DNA of 64,000 bases from an uncultured Polaribacter sp. (GTDB lineage Bacteria > Bacteroidota > Bacteroidia > Flavobacteriales > Flavobacteriaceae), in the NCBI RefSeq assembly GCF_947496195.1, contig NZ_CANMBY010000002.1:744001-808000 (forward strand). Reading direction: 5' to 3'. Shown piece by piece: positions 1 to 8,151 of the stretch. Each line of letters starts with the position of its first letter. Position 1 is the first letter of the stretch. Position numbers and translations under genes: made by a program. The notes under the pieces were generated by a model that was given only the letters and a program-made list of their open reading frames with translations, was not told where the DNA came from and ran no database searches.

Positions 1-1080
1 TATGTTCAATTATTGCAAACAGCAAAAAAGACGAATGATTACTCTAAAGCTAACCAAGTTTTAGAGGGTATTAAAAAATACCAAAAAACATATGGTGCAG
101 AAATATATCCATCAGATAATAAGATAGAATTAGAAATTGCTTACAATAGATACAACATCTTTAAAAAACTAATTCGTTATTATGGCTTAGCAAGTTTACT
201 GTTAATCGTTTTTGTAATTGCACAAATCTTTAGTACAAAAAAATGGATTAGCTATGTTGTTAAAGCATTAATTGGTTTTGTAATTCTGTTATTTTTAATG
301 CATACTGCAGGGTTAATTGCTAGATGGTATATTAGTGGTAATGCACCTTGGAGTAATGCATACGAATCTATAATTTATGTAGCATTTACAACCATGTTAT
401 TTGGTTTTTATCTTGGAAGAAAATCAGCATTAACCATTGCTGCAACTACATTTGTAACTTCAATAATTTTGTTTGTAGCTGGTATGAATTGGTTAGATCC
501 AGAGATTGCCAACTTACAACCAGTATTAAATTCTTGGTGGTTATTAGTTCATGTTTCTATTATTGTAGCAAGTTATGGGCCATTAACATTAGGTATGATT
601 TTAGGAATATTTGCACTCTTTTTAATGTTGTTTACTACCAAAAACAACAAAAAGAAGATGGATGTAAATATCAAAGAAATTACCATTATTAATGAAATGG
701 CTGTAACTGTTGGTGTTGTAATGCTTACTATTGGAAACTTTTTAGGAGGTATGTGGGCTAACGAAAGTTGGGGTCGTTATTGGGGTTGGGATCCAAAAGA
801 AACTTGGGCCTTAATTTCTATTATGATTTATGCTTTTGTTTTGCATATGCGTTTAATACCAGGATTAAGAGGAAGATATACCTTTAACTTATGGACAGTA
901 ATTGCTTACGCATCAATAATGATGACTTATTTTGGTGTTAATTTCTATTTATCTGGTTTACATTCTTATGCAAGTGGAGATAGAGTAATTACACCAACTT
1001 TTATATACTATTCTGTTGGTTTTGTTATTGTTTTAGGAATTTTATCTTGGTTTAAATACAAAAAACATTATAGCAAGTAG
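1..1080 (+). CDS. ccsA: Cytochrome c biogenesis protein CcsA/CcsBA, C-terminal part
   Basis: The reading frame is open from base 1, so the start lies outside the window; the 360 visible codons are the C-terminal end. The protein is a multi-pass membrane protein with about eight hydrophobic segments. The tryptophan-rich stretch WGRYWGWDPKETWALI (about bases 769-816) is the WWD haem-handling motif of the CcsA/CcmF family, and conserved histidines lie in flanking segments. The family delivers haem to apocytochromes c on the periplasmic side (system II). In Bacteroidetes CcsB and CcsA are often fused into one long protein; the soluble stretch before the first visible membrane segment fits the end of such a fusion, but this is inferred. 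Family identity is firm. Confidence 0.92.
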   Translation, partial: YVQLLQTAKKTNDYSKANQVLEGIKKYQKTYGAEIYPSDNKIELEIAYNRYNIFKKLIRYYGLASLLLIVFVIAQIFSTKKWISYVVKALIGFVILLFLMHTAGLIARWYISGNAPWSNAYESIIYVAFTTMLFGFYLGRKSALTIAATTFVTSIILFVAGMNWLDPEIANLQPVLNSWWLLVHVSIIVASYGPLTLGMILGIFALFLMLFTTKNNKKKMDVNIKEITIINEMAVTVGVVMLTIGNFLGGMWANESWGRYWGWDPKETWALISIMIYAFVLHMRLIPGLRGRYTFNLWTVIAYASIMMTYFGVNFYLSGLHSYASGDRVITPTFIYYSVGFVIVLGILSWFKYKKHYSK

Positions 1081-1082
1081 AC

Positions 1083-1099
1083 TTCTCTATTTAAGAGAA
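1083..1099. other. Short inverted repeat after ccsA
   Basis: TTCTCT (1083-1088) and AGAGAA (1094-1099) form a 6-bp stem with a 5-base loop, two bases after the ccsA stop codon. It could be a weak terminator or an RNA-stabilising hairpin, but there is no long T run right after it. A TATTTTTG box follows at 1105-1112, fitting the -7 element TAnnTTTG, which may start transcription of the next gene; no clear TTG is seen at the -33 distance. Confidence 0.3.
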
Positions 1100-1133
1100 A
1101 AATGTATTTTTGCTCACTTAAAAATCAAACAAA

Positions 1134-1649
1134 ATGTTTAATAAAAATATAAAATTAATTTTAGCAGGTTTAATTACAGTTTGGGCTGTATACGAATTTA
1201 GCCAAGTCAATATTATGAATGGTATTACTATTCTTTTATTAGCAGGTTTATTTGTATTGCTTTATTTTAAAAACGAATTTATTTTACTAGCCTTTTTACA
1301 ATTAAGAAAGCAAAACTTTGATGGGGCTAGAAAATGGTTAGGTTATATAAAAAATCCTGAAGCTGCTTTAACCACAAAACAACAAGGATATTATAACTAT
1401 TTGCATGGTATTATGTTAAGTCAAACTAATATTACTCAAGCTGAAAAGTATTTAAGAAAAGCTGTAAAATTAGGTTTAGCTATGGATCATGATTTAGCGA
1501 TGGCAAAATTACAATTAGCAGGAATAGCCATGACTAAAAGACGTAAACGTGAAGCAACTAATTTAATGGCAGAAGCTAAAAAGTTAGATAAGCATGGTAT
1601 GCTTAAAGAGCAAATGCAAATGATGAAACAACAGATGAAAAAAATATAA
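1134..1649 (+). CDS. Small membrane protein with TPR-like helical domain
   Basis: A 171-residue protein starting at ATG. Residues about 7-24 and 28-45 are two adjacent hydrophobic helices, followed by a soluble part. The stretch from about residue 80 to 135 (QQGYYNYLHGIMLSQ, AEKYLRKAVKLGL, AMAKLQLAGIAM) has the small/aromatic spacing of tetratricopeptide-like helical pairs, and the C-terminus is Met/Gln/Lys-rich. It probably anchors a protein-protein interaction module facing the cytoplasm. I do not recognise a characterised homologue and assign no function. It is followed by a strong terminator, so it is the end of its transcription unit. Confidence 0.75.
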   Translation: MFNKNIKLILAGLITVWAVYEFSQVNIMNGITILLLAGLFVLLYFKNEFILLAFLQLRKQNFDGARKWLGYIKNPEAALTTKQQGYYNYLHGIMLSQTNITQAEKYLRKAVKLGLAMDHDLAMAKLQLAGIAMTKRRKREATNLMAEAKKLDKHGMLKEQMQMMKQQMKKI

Positions 1650-1672
1650 TCTTTTCAATGACAATAAAGAAT

Positions 1673-1697
1673 AATCCGCTAATTAGCGGATTTTTTT
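1673..1697 (+). terminator. Rho-independent terminator, perfect 20-base palindrome
   Basis: AATCCGCTAATTAGCGGATT (1673-1692) is a perfect palindrome followed by a T run. It ends the plus-strand unit of the TPR-like gene. The reverse strand lacks an equally good T run, so it is mainly a plus-strand terminator, although the minus-strand small gene stops just beside it. Confidence 0.88.
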
Positions 1698-1699
1698 AA

Positions 1700-1873
1700 T
1701 TATAAATTTTTAATAATAGAAATTAAGCCTACAACAAATAAAATTAGAACCCCTAAATATAATTTTAACTTCCCAAAAGATTCATTTTCTACAACAACAT
1801 CTTCCAAATCTGTTTTATAAATAAAATAGAAAGCAATAAGAGATAATAATATTAAAACTAACCCTGTAATCAA
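1700..1873 (-). CDS. Small two-helix membrane protein (57 aa)
   Basis: A minus-strand frame of 57 codons begins at TTG (1871-1873), two bases after the stop of the LysM lipoprotein gene, and ends at TAA (1700-1702). It encodes a hydrophobic helix (ITGLVLILLSLIAFYFI), a charged linker (KTDLEDVVVENESFGKLK) and a second hydrophobic helix (LYLGVLILFVVGLISII), the pattern of a real small membrane protein rather than random translation. No ATG is in frame, so the start is uncertain. The tight spacing suggests co-translation with the LysM gene. Function unknown. Confidence 0.5.
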   Translation of the reverse strand: MITGLVLILLSLIAFYFIYKTDLEDVVVENESFGKLKLYLGVLILFVVGLISIIKNL

Positions 1874-1875
1874 TA

Positions 1876-3480
1876 TTATTTAAGCCTTGTTAAAGTCAAA
1901 TCTTTATTGTATTGTATGATAAACACCCCTTTGTTTTCTGGAACTCTATCACTATTTCTATAATCAAATTTTGTTTCTACTCTTTTAGAAAATCCTTCAG
2001 AAAAAGTGTCTTCTAGTTTTTTGCCAGAAGCTAATCGCATTAAAATATCATAAGTAATATCAAAACCTTTTGTTGCATAATAAGAAGGTAAAGCTTTATT
2101 CTTTTTAAGATATTGACCATTAAAACTTATAGCTTCAAAAGAAGAAGTATCAGAAAATTCATCACTTACATAAGTAAATCCAATTTTTGCTAATTTGTTA
2201 TTATCTATCTTTTCAAAGATGTTGCTTTTGTCAGTGGCAAAAACCTTTACAGTTGTTTCTTCAGGTAAACTTATTAAACTGTTTATAGCATCTGAAACTA
2301 ACAATTGATCATTAGAAGTTAATATTACCCAGTTTTTAGTGTTAGGTTGTAATAAATTAATAATTCTACTTTTCTCAATATAACCATCTTGAGGTGTAAT
2401 GATATTAATTAATGCATTAGTACTAAATTGTAATGATGCTTGCATTGTGTTGCTGGCTTGTAAATTTTCGAAACTATTGTCACTAACAATAACAATGTTT
2501 CCATCAACCATATTATCTTTAATATAAGTTGTTAAGACATCTCTAAACATCTTTTTATCTGGAGATGTTTTAATAATATTTCGATTTGCAAATGAAGATT
2601 GATTTTTAGAATACACAGGAAAAACAACAGGTATATTAACACTTGATGCTATTGTTTGTGCTTCATCTGAATAAAAAGGACCAATGACAACATCATTATC
2701 ATTAAGGTTGTTATCATAAATGATGTCTCCCAAATTATTTGCCCCTCTTTCACCAGTGTCAAAAACACTTAAATCTATATTTACTCCTTTATTCCTTAAA
2801 GAGTCTACTGCTAATTCTGCTCCTAAATAGAAATCTGTAGCAATATTTAACAATGCTGCATCTTTAGCAAAAATTTGTTTTAATGTAAGTGTATCTACTT
2901 GATATTTATATGTTTTTAAAGGTAATAATAAGGCTACTTTTAAATCTTTATTAAAATCAATATAATCTTCATATTCATCTTCATCAATAATCTCTGGAAT
3001 TATCTCTTTAATTTTTAAAACCATTCCTAGCTTTAAACCTTCTTTTAACTCAGGATTTAAAACAAGTAATTCTTGTCTATTTACCCCAAATCTTTTTTCA
3101 ATATTGTAAAAAGTATCTCCCTTTTTTATCTCGTAAATTTCGAAGTTTTTAGATAAGTTTTCTAAAATTGTGTTATCCTCATCTATGACAACATTGTTAG
3201 AAATTGTATCTAATTCTTCTTTAACTTCTTCTTTTTTTATTGGTTTTTTTAAATTATTTAGTTTTTGTTCTGGGACAACTAAAAAAGTATTTGGTTTTGG
3301 TTCACCAACAACATCAGGATTTAAACGAAGCAATTTTTCTGTTTTCATATTTAACTTCTGAGCGATTTGGCTCATAGTTTCTCCTTTTTTAACTTTATAC
3401 TGTATGTATCTTTTTTGCTGTCCGCAAGAAACTGTGAAAGTTAAAATACACAGAAAAATAAAAAACTTTAAATGCTTCAT
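1876..3480 (-). CDS. LysM-domain lipoprotein with periplasmic-binding-like domain
   Basis: The start is placed at the ATG at 3480 because it gives a clean lipoprotein signal: MKHLKFFIFLCILTFTVSCG with the lipobox Cys; an upstream in-frame start would overlap guaA. Two LysM domains follow, near residues 25-70 (YKVKKGETMSQIAQKLNM) and 112-160 (YEIKKGDTFYNIEKRFGV), which bind peptidoglycan glycan strands. Residues from about 180 to the end resemble a type 1 periplasmic-binding/ABC substrate-binding fold of the LpoA/amino-acid-binding type. It is probably a cell-envelope lipoprotein linking membrane and peptidoglycan; the ligand is unknown. It lies directly downstream of guaA with a 5-base gap. 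Confidence 0.85.
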   Translation of the reverse strand: MKHLKFFIFLCILTFTVSCGQQKRYIQYKVKKGETMSQIAQKLNMKTEKLLRLNPDVVGEPKPNTFLVVPEQKLNNLKKPIKKEEVKEELDTISNNVVIDEDNTILENLSKNFEIYEIKKGDTFYNIEKRFGVNRQELLVLNPELKEGLKLGMVLKIKEIIPEIIDEDEYEDYIDFNKDLKVALLLPLKTYKYQVDTLTLKQIFAKDAALLNIATDFYLGAELAVDSLRNKGVNIDLSVFDTGERGANNLGDIIYDNNLNDNDVVIGPFYSDEAQTIASSVNIPVVFPVYSKNQSSFANRNIIKTSPDKKMFRDVLTTYIKDNMVDGNIVIVSDNSFENLQASNTMQASLQFSTNALINIITPQDGYIEKSRIINLLQPNTKNWVILTSNDQLLVSDAINSLISLPEETTVKVFATDKSNIFEKIDNNKLAKIGFTYVSDEFSDTSSFEAISFNGQYLKKNKALPSYYATKGFDITYDILMRLASGKKLEDTFSEGFSKRVETKFDYRNSDRVPENKGVFIIQYNKDLTLTRLK

Positions 3481-3485
3481 ATATT

Positions 3486-5021
3486 TTATTCCCATTCTAT
3501 AGTTGCAGGTGGTTTAGAGCTAATATCATATACTACTCTATTAACACCTTTTACTTGATTTATTATTTTGTTAGACGTTTTTTGTAAAAACTTATAAGGT
3601 AAATCTACCCAATCTGCAGTCATACCATCAGTACTTTCCACAGCTCTTAAAGCTACTACTTTTTCATAGGTTCTTTCATCACCCATTACTCCAACAGAGT
3701 TTACAGGCAACAACATAGCTCCTGCTTGCCAAACGCTATCATACAATCCATCTTCTTTTAATCCGTTTATGAAGATAGCATCTACTTCTTGTAAAATACG
3801 CACTTTTTCAGCGGTAATATCTCCAAGAATTCTGATTCCTAATCCAGGACCAGGAAATGGATGACGACCTAAAAGTGCAGCATCTATGCCTAATGAAGCT
3901 CCTACTCTTCTTACCTCATCTTTAAATATCATTCGTAAAGGCTCTACAATTTTAAGTTTCATAAAATCTGGTAAACCTCCTACATTATGATGACTTTTAA
4001 TGGTTGCTGATGGACCTCCATTTACAGACACAGACTCAATAACATCTGGATAAATAGTACCTTGAGCTAACCACTTCACATCTTTTATTTTGTGTGCTTC
4101 ATCGTCAAAAACATCTATAAAGGTATTTCCAATTGCCTTACGTTTTCCTTCTGGATCTGTTATGCCTTCTAATTTTTTTAAGAATCGTTCTGATGCATCT
4201 ACTCCTTTAACGTTTAAACCCATACCTTCGTATTGATTTAATACATTTTTGAACTCATTTTTTCTTAACAAACCATTATTTACAAAAATACAATAGAGGT
4301 TTTTACCTATTGCTTTGTGTAATAAAACAGCTGCCACAGTTGAATCTACTCCTCCAGAAAGCCCTAAAACAACTTTATCATTACCTACTTTTTCTTTAAT
4401 AGCATCAACTGTACTTTCTACAAATGAATCTGGTGTCCAAGTTTGTGCTACTTCTGCAATATCTACCAAAAAGTTTGCCAATAATTGTTTACCATCTTTA
4501 GAATGGTATACTTCTGGGTGAAACTGAATTCCGAAAGTTTGTTCTCCTTCAATTTTATAAGCTGCGTTTTCAACATCAGCAGTACTAGCTAATAAAATTC
4601 CGTTTTCTGGCAATTGCTTAATCGTATCTGAATGACTCATCCAAACTTGGCTACCTTCAGAAATATTTTTAAAGAATTCTTCACCTGTTTTAATAAAAGA
4701 CAAGTTAGCTCTACCATATTCTCTAGTGTTCGATTCTGCTACTTTACCTCCAGAAAAGTGTGCTAAATACTGAGCACCATAACAAACTGCTAAAACAGGT
4801 TTTTTACCTCTAATTTCAGATAAATCTGGATGTAAAACTTGCTCACCTCTTACAGAGTTTGGGCTACCAGATAAAATAACAGCCTTAAAGCTATCTAAAT
4901 TGTCTGGCATATGGTTAAAAGGATGAATTTCGCAGTAAATATTTAGTTCTCTTACTCTTCTTGCAATTAATTGCGTGTATTGAGAACCAAAGTCTAATAT
5001 AAGTACATTGTGTTGTTGCAT
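3486..5021 (-). CDS. guaA: GMP synthase (glutamine-hydrolysing)
   Basis: Converts XMP to GMP with glutamine and ATP, the last step of de novo guanine nucleotide synthesis. The start is put at the ATG at 5021; the frame extends two codons to a TTG. An N-terminal class I glutamine amidotransferase domain has the nucleophile Cys80 in LAVCYGAQ and the His/Glu pair in IQFHPEV. The ATP-pyrophosphatase domain carries the PP-loop [12 protein letters not shown] near residue 221. The C-terminal dimerisation domain ends in the typical KPPATIEWE. Its 511-residue length is normal for the family. All motifs are intact. Confidence 0.97.
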   Translation of the reverse strand: MQQHNVLILDFGSQYTQLIARRVRELNIYCEIHPFNHMPDNLDSFKAVILSGSPNSVRGEQVLHPDLSEIRGKKPVLAVCYGAQYLAHFSGGKVAESNTREYGRANLSFIKTGEEFFKNISEGSQVWMSHSDTIKQLPENGILLASTADVENAAYKIEGEQTFGIQFHPEVYHSKDGKQLLANFLVDIAEVAQTWTPDSFVESTVDAIKEKVGNDKVVLGLSGGVDSTVAAVLLHKAIGKNLYCIFVNNGLLRKNEFKNVLNQYEGMGLNVKGVDASERFLKKLEGITDPEGKRKAIGNTFIDVFDDEAHKIKDVKWLAQGTIYPDVIESVSVNGGPSATIKSHHNVGGLPDFMKLKIVEPLRMIFKDEVRRVGASLGIDAALLGRHPFPGPGLGIRILGDITAEKVRILQEVDAIFINGLKEDGLYDSVWQAGAMLLPVNSVGVMGDERTYEKVVALRAVESTDGMTADWVDLPYKFLQKTSNKIINQVKGVNRVVYDISSKPPATIEWE

Positions 5022-5137
5022 GCGCAAAAATAATATTTTGATATGATTTTTACGATATAAGGCTAGGAATTTTTAGAACAAATTAGAATTCGTAAAAAAT
5101 CTTGAGAATTTAGGTATGATAGATTAGTAAGTGTTTT

Positions 5138-6202
5138 TTAATATTTATATACAATAGCATTTATATTCATACCTGCACCCACTGAAGCTAAAATAATTAC
5201 ATCTCCTTTGCGTACTTCTTGATCTTTTATTTTACCTTTTAAAACTAGGTCTAACAAAGTAGGCACTGTTGCTACAGAACTATTACCTAATTTATGAATA
5301 CTCATAGGCATTACTCCTACTGGTATTGGTTTTTTATACAATCTGTAAAAACGTTTAATGATGGCTTCATCCATTTTTTCATTGGCTTGATGAATAAATA
5401 CTTTTTTTACATCATCTATACTAACGCCACTTTTATCTAAAGCCATTTTCATTGCTTTTGGCACATTTGTGATGGCAAACTCATAAATTTTTCGACCAAA
5501 CATTTTTATATAACGTATGTTTTGATCTTCACTTTTATTATATGAACCTCCATAATGTAAAAAATAGGCTTCATCTTTTGCAAAAGTCTGAGAAGCATGA
5601 CTTAAAATACCAGAATCTTGGTCTTCAGTTTTTTCAACAATACAAGCACCTGCTCCATCACTATAAATCATAGAATCTCTATCGAACTTATCTACCACTC
5701 TAGATAATGTCTCTGCACCAATTACTAAACATTTTTTTGCAATACCAGCTTTAATAAAAGCTTGTGCTTGTATAACTCCTTCTACCCAACCAGGACAACC
5801 AAATAAAACATCATAAGCCACACAGTTAGGATTTTCTATACCCAATTTATACTTAACTCTTGTAGCTAAACTTGGTAAAGTATCTCCTTGTATAGCTCCT
5901 TGCTTTAGATCTCCAAAATTATGAGCAAAAATGATGTAGTCTAATTCTTCTTTATTAATTTTTGCATCTTCAATGGCTTTTTCTGAAGCAAAAAAGGCTA
6001 AGTCTGAAGTTTTGTATTTGTCAACAGCATAACGTCTTTCTTCAATACCTGTTATGGCTTTAAATTTTTCTATAATTTCTTCATTAGGTGAAGCAAAATC
6101 TGAACCATCATTATTTAAAAAACGATCTTCTAAAAAATCTGTGTTTTCTTTTTTTAGTGAAGGAATAAAAGTACCTGTACCTGATATTTTAGATGAAATC
6201 AT
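5138..6202 (-). CDS. 3-oxoacyl-ACP synthase III (FabH-like) family protein
   Basis: A 354-residue thiolase-fold protein with the KASIII catalytic triad: Cys136 in VLFGCPGW, His in FIHQANEKMDE (about residue 280) and Asn in HKLGNSSVAT (about residue 308). FabH condenses an acyl-CoA starter with malonyl-ACP. This protein is somewhat longer than FabH of about 320-330 residues and has an insertion after the N-terminal strand, as in the FabH-like paralogues common in Bacteroidetes that may act in flexirubin/aryl polyene or other special lipid pathways. It stands alone between guaA and cdd, so the genuine substrate cannot be read from context. Family assignment is firm, exact role is not. Confidence 0.85.
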   Translation of the reverse strand: MISSKISGTGTFIPSLKKENTDFLEDRFLNNDGSDFASPNEEIIEKFKAITGIEERRYAVDKYKTSDLAFFASEKAIEDAKINKEELDYIIFAHNFGDLKQGAIQGDTLPSLATRVKYKLGIENPNCVAYDVLFGCPGWVEGVIQAQAFIKAGIAKKCLVIGAETLSRVVDKFDRDSMIYSDGAGACIVEKTEDQDSGILSHASQTFAKDEAYFLHYGGSYNKSEDQNIRYIKMFGRKIYEFAITNVPKAMKMALDKSGVSIDDVKKVFIHQANEKMDEAIIKRFYRLYKKPIPVGVMPMSIHKLGNSSVATVPTLLDLVLKGKIKDQEVRKGDVIILASVGAGMNINAIVYKY

Positions 6203-6288
6203 TGAAGCAAAAGTTTAGACCTCAAAGTTATACATCGTTAACCTTTTTTTGAGTGATTATAAAAAAAGCACCCGAAACTCAATCTAAC

Positions 6289-6300
6289 GAAATCGATTTC
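6289..6300. repeat. 12-base perfect palindrome in the cdd downstream region
   Basis: GAAATCGATTTC is its own reverse complement and lies in the 208-base gap between cdd and the FabH-like gene. It might be a protein-binding site; there is no T run suggesting a terminator. The rest of this gap shows no convincing gene. Confidence 0.3.
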
Positions 6301-6410
6301 ATTAAAATGCAAAAAATCTCCTGAAGACTACATATACTTAAGCCTATTAAAACCTAACTAATCGTTTTATGTAAAAAAAAATACGATACCCAACCAAAAA
6401 ATGAAGCTAA

Positions 6411-6893
6411 TTAAAGACTGGAGCCATCAAAAGAAAAAGGCAACAAATCCACTAAAGAGTTTGTTTTAACAATCTCACCTACTTCACCCATAAAAAGAAT
6501 TGGGAATGATTGATTTTGTTTCACTTCATATTCAAGTAAAGATTGTCTACAAGCTCCACAAGGTCCTACAGGTTTGTCTACTTTTTTTAGTTTTGAACTT
6601 GCTGTAATAGCTATTTTTTTAATTTTAATATCAGGATACTCACTTCCTGCTTTCCAAATAGCTACTCTTTCTGCACACATGCCTGAAGGATAGGCTGCAT
6701 TTTCTTGATTACTCCCTAAAATAACTTTATCATTTTCTAACAAAATAGCTGCACCTACTGTAAATTTTGAATAGGGTGCATAAGATGAATTTTTAGCTTT
6801 TATAGCTGCATCCATCAACATTTTATCTTCAGAAGCAAGCTCTGAAATATCATCAAATAAGGTTATTGTAGTTGAAATGTTTACGTTTCTCAT
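6411..6893 (-). CDS. cdd: Cytidine deaminase
   Basis: Zinc hydrolase that deaminates cytidine/deoxycytidine in pyrimidine salvage. The zinc site is visible as CAERVAIW (Cys ligand, catalytic Glu) and PCGACRQ (two Cys ligands), as in the small tetrameric CDA type; substrate-binding residues appear in NQENAAYPSG. The ATG at 6893 (MRNVNI) is chosen because the more upstream in-frame start lies inside the terminator hairpin after porV. Length of about 160 residues is normal for bacterial CDA. Its position next to porV-porU-gldJ is the known flavobacterial arrangement. Confidence 0.95.
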   Translation of the reverse strand: MRNVNISTTITLFDDISELASEDKMLMDAAIKAKNSSYAPYSKFTVGAAILLENDKVILGSNQENAAYPSGMCAERVAIWKAGSEYPDIKIKKIAITASSKLKKVDKPVGPCGACRQSLLEYEVKQNQSFPILFMGEVGEIVKTNSLVDLLPFSFDGSSL

Positions 6894-6906
6894 AACTAAA
6901 AGTGTC

Positions 6907-6936
6907 AAAAAAAGCAGTCTTTTATGACTGCTTTTT
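6907..6936 (-). terminator. Terminator after porV
   Basis: AAAAAGCAGTC (6909-6919) pairs with GACTGCTTTTT (6926-6936) around a 6-base loop; on the minus strand the stem is followed by seven T. It ends the porU-porV transcript and lies just upstream of the cdd start codon. Confidence 0.85.
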
Positions 6937-6968
6937 GATAGTATAAAGTTAATTAAATTTTTTACATC

Positions 6969-8120
6969 TTAATAATTGTCATAAATCTCTCCTAAATCAA
7001 AAGAAAGTGAAAAACGTAAAGAGTTTTCTAATGGATTATTAACGTCTGATGAATTTATTAAATACGATAAATCTATATTTAAAGCATTAGTTTTAAAACC
7101 TCCACCAAGTGTAAAATATTGTCTATTTCCTTTATCTTGACTTTCATGAAAATAACCTAATCTAACTGCAAAAGCATTGTTGTATAAATATTCTGCACCT
7201 AAAGCATAGGTAAATTCTTGTAATTCTTCAGAAAAACCACCTGGAGCATCTCCAAATGATTGAAAAATACCTTGAACCCAACCTACATTATCATCTTTAC
7301 CTTCTACAACATCTCCATTTGAGTCTCTAACAGGTGGAGTTGGTACTAATAATTTAGTAAATTCAACATTTGTTGAGATAATATTATAATCATCAAGTAT
7401 AAAATCGAAACCACCACCAAACTTTAAGTTTGTGGGTATAAAGTCTTCTTGACCTGGCGTATATGAAACTTTTGGACCAATATTGGTTATATTAAAACCA
7501 AGTCTGTAGCGTCCATTAAAACTTCCATAATTTTCTTCGAATGATTGGAAATATCCAGAAACATCTACTGCAAAAGAATTTACAGGTTGTAATGTATTAC
7601 CTGCAGTTCCATTAAAAGCTAAGTTAGATCTTATGTATTTTAAACCTACACCCATAGAAAAAGTTTCACTTAATTTTAAAGCATAAGAACCTGTAACAAC
7701 AAATTCATTTGGATTTATACTTCCATTTGGGTTACCAGAATTATCTGTTAAATCAATCTGACCAAGAGAAAAATACCTAAACTCAGCACCCCAAGCCGCA
7801 TTTTCACTAAATCTATTGATGTAAGATCCACTACCAATAAAAATATCATCAGTTAAATTACGTAACCAAGGTGAATATGTAATTCCTGTTTTTATTTGAC
7901 GATCATTAAATGTCATTTTAGCTGGGTTATGAAAAATAGACCAAGCATCTGCAGATGTAGCTACCCCCATATCACCCATACCACCTGCTCTAGCATCTGG
8001 TACAATTAATAAAAAAGGAGTTGCAGTTGTAATTCCTCCAGTTTGTGTTGTATTTGTTTGTGCGTTTACTTTTAAACTAACTAATGCACAAAGTGCTATA
8101 CAAATTCCAATTTTTTTCAT
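6969..8120 (-). CDS. porV: Type IX secretion outer-membrane protein PorV (LptO)
   Basis: A 383-residue FadL-like beta-barrel protein with a signal peptide (MKKIGICIALCALVSLKVNA). The N-terminal region after cleavage contains PFLLIVPDARAGGMGDMGVAT, the conserved plug-type start of PorV/PorQ proteins, followed by alternating beta-strand segments and an aromatic C-terminal strand (LRFSLSFDLGEIYDNY). PorV shuttles T9SS cargo from the translocon to the PorU sortase at the cell surface. It lies 31 bases downstream of porU on the same strand, the conserved arrangement, and is followed by a terminator. Confidence 0.95.
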   Translation of the reverse strand: MKKIGICIALCALVSLKVNAQTNTTQTGGITTATPFLLIVPDARAGGMGDMGVATSADAWSIFHNPAKMTFNDRQIKTGITYSPWLRNLTDDIFIGSGSYINRFSENAAWGAEFRYFSLGQIDLTDNSGNPNGSINPNEFVVTGSYALKLSETFSMGVGLKYIRSNLAFNGTAGNTLQPVNSFAVDVSGYFQSFEENYGSFNGRYRLGFNITNIGPKVSYTPGQEDFIPTNLKFGGGFDFILDDYNIISTNVEFTKLLVPTPPVRDSNGDVVEGKDDNVGWVQGIFQSFGDAPGGFSEELQEFTYALGAEYLYNNAFAVRLGYFHESQDKGNRQYFTLGGGFKTNALNIDLSYLINSSDVNNPLENSLRFSLSFDLGEIYDNY

Positions 8121-8151
8121 TTTCTATTTTTAACGTTGGTTATTAATTTGA

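Noticed and set aside
5025..5032. CAAAAATA as a guaA promoter -7 box on the minus strand
   Set aside because: It is only 4 bases from the start codon and lacks a TTG at the right distance.
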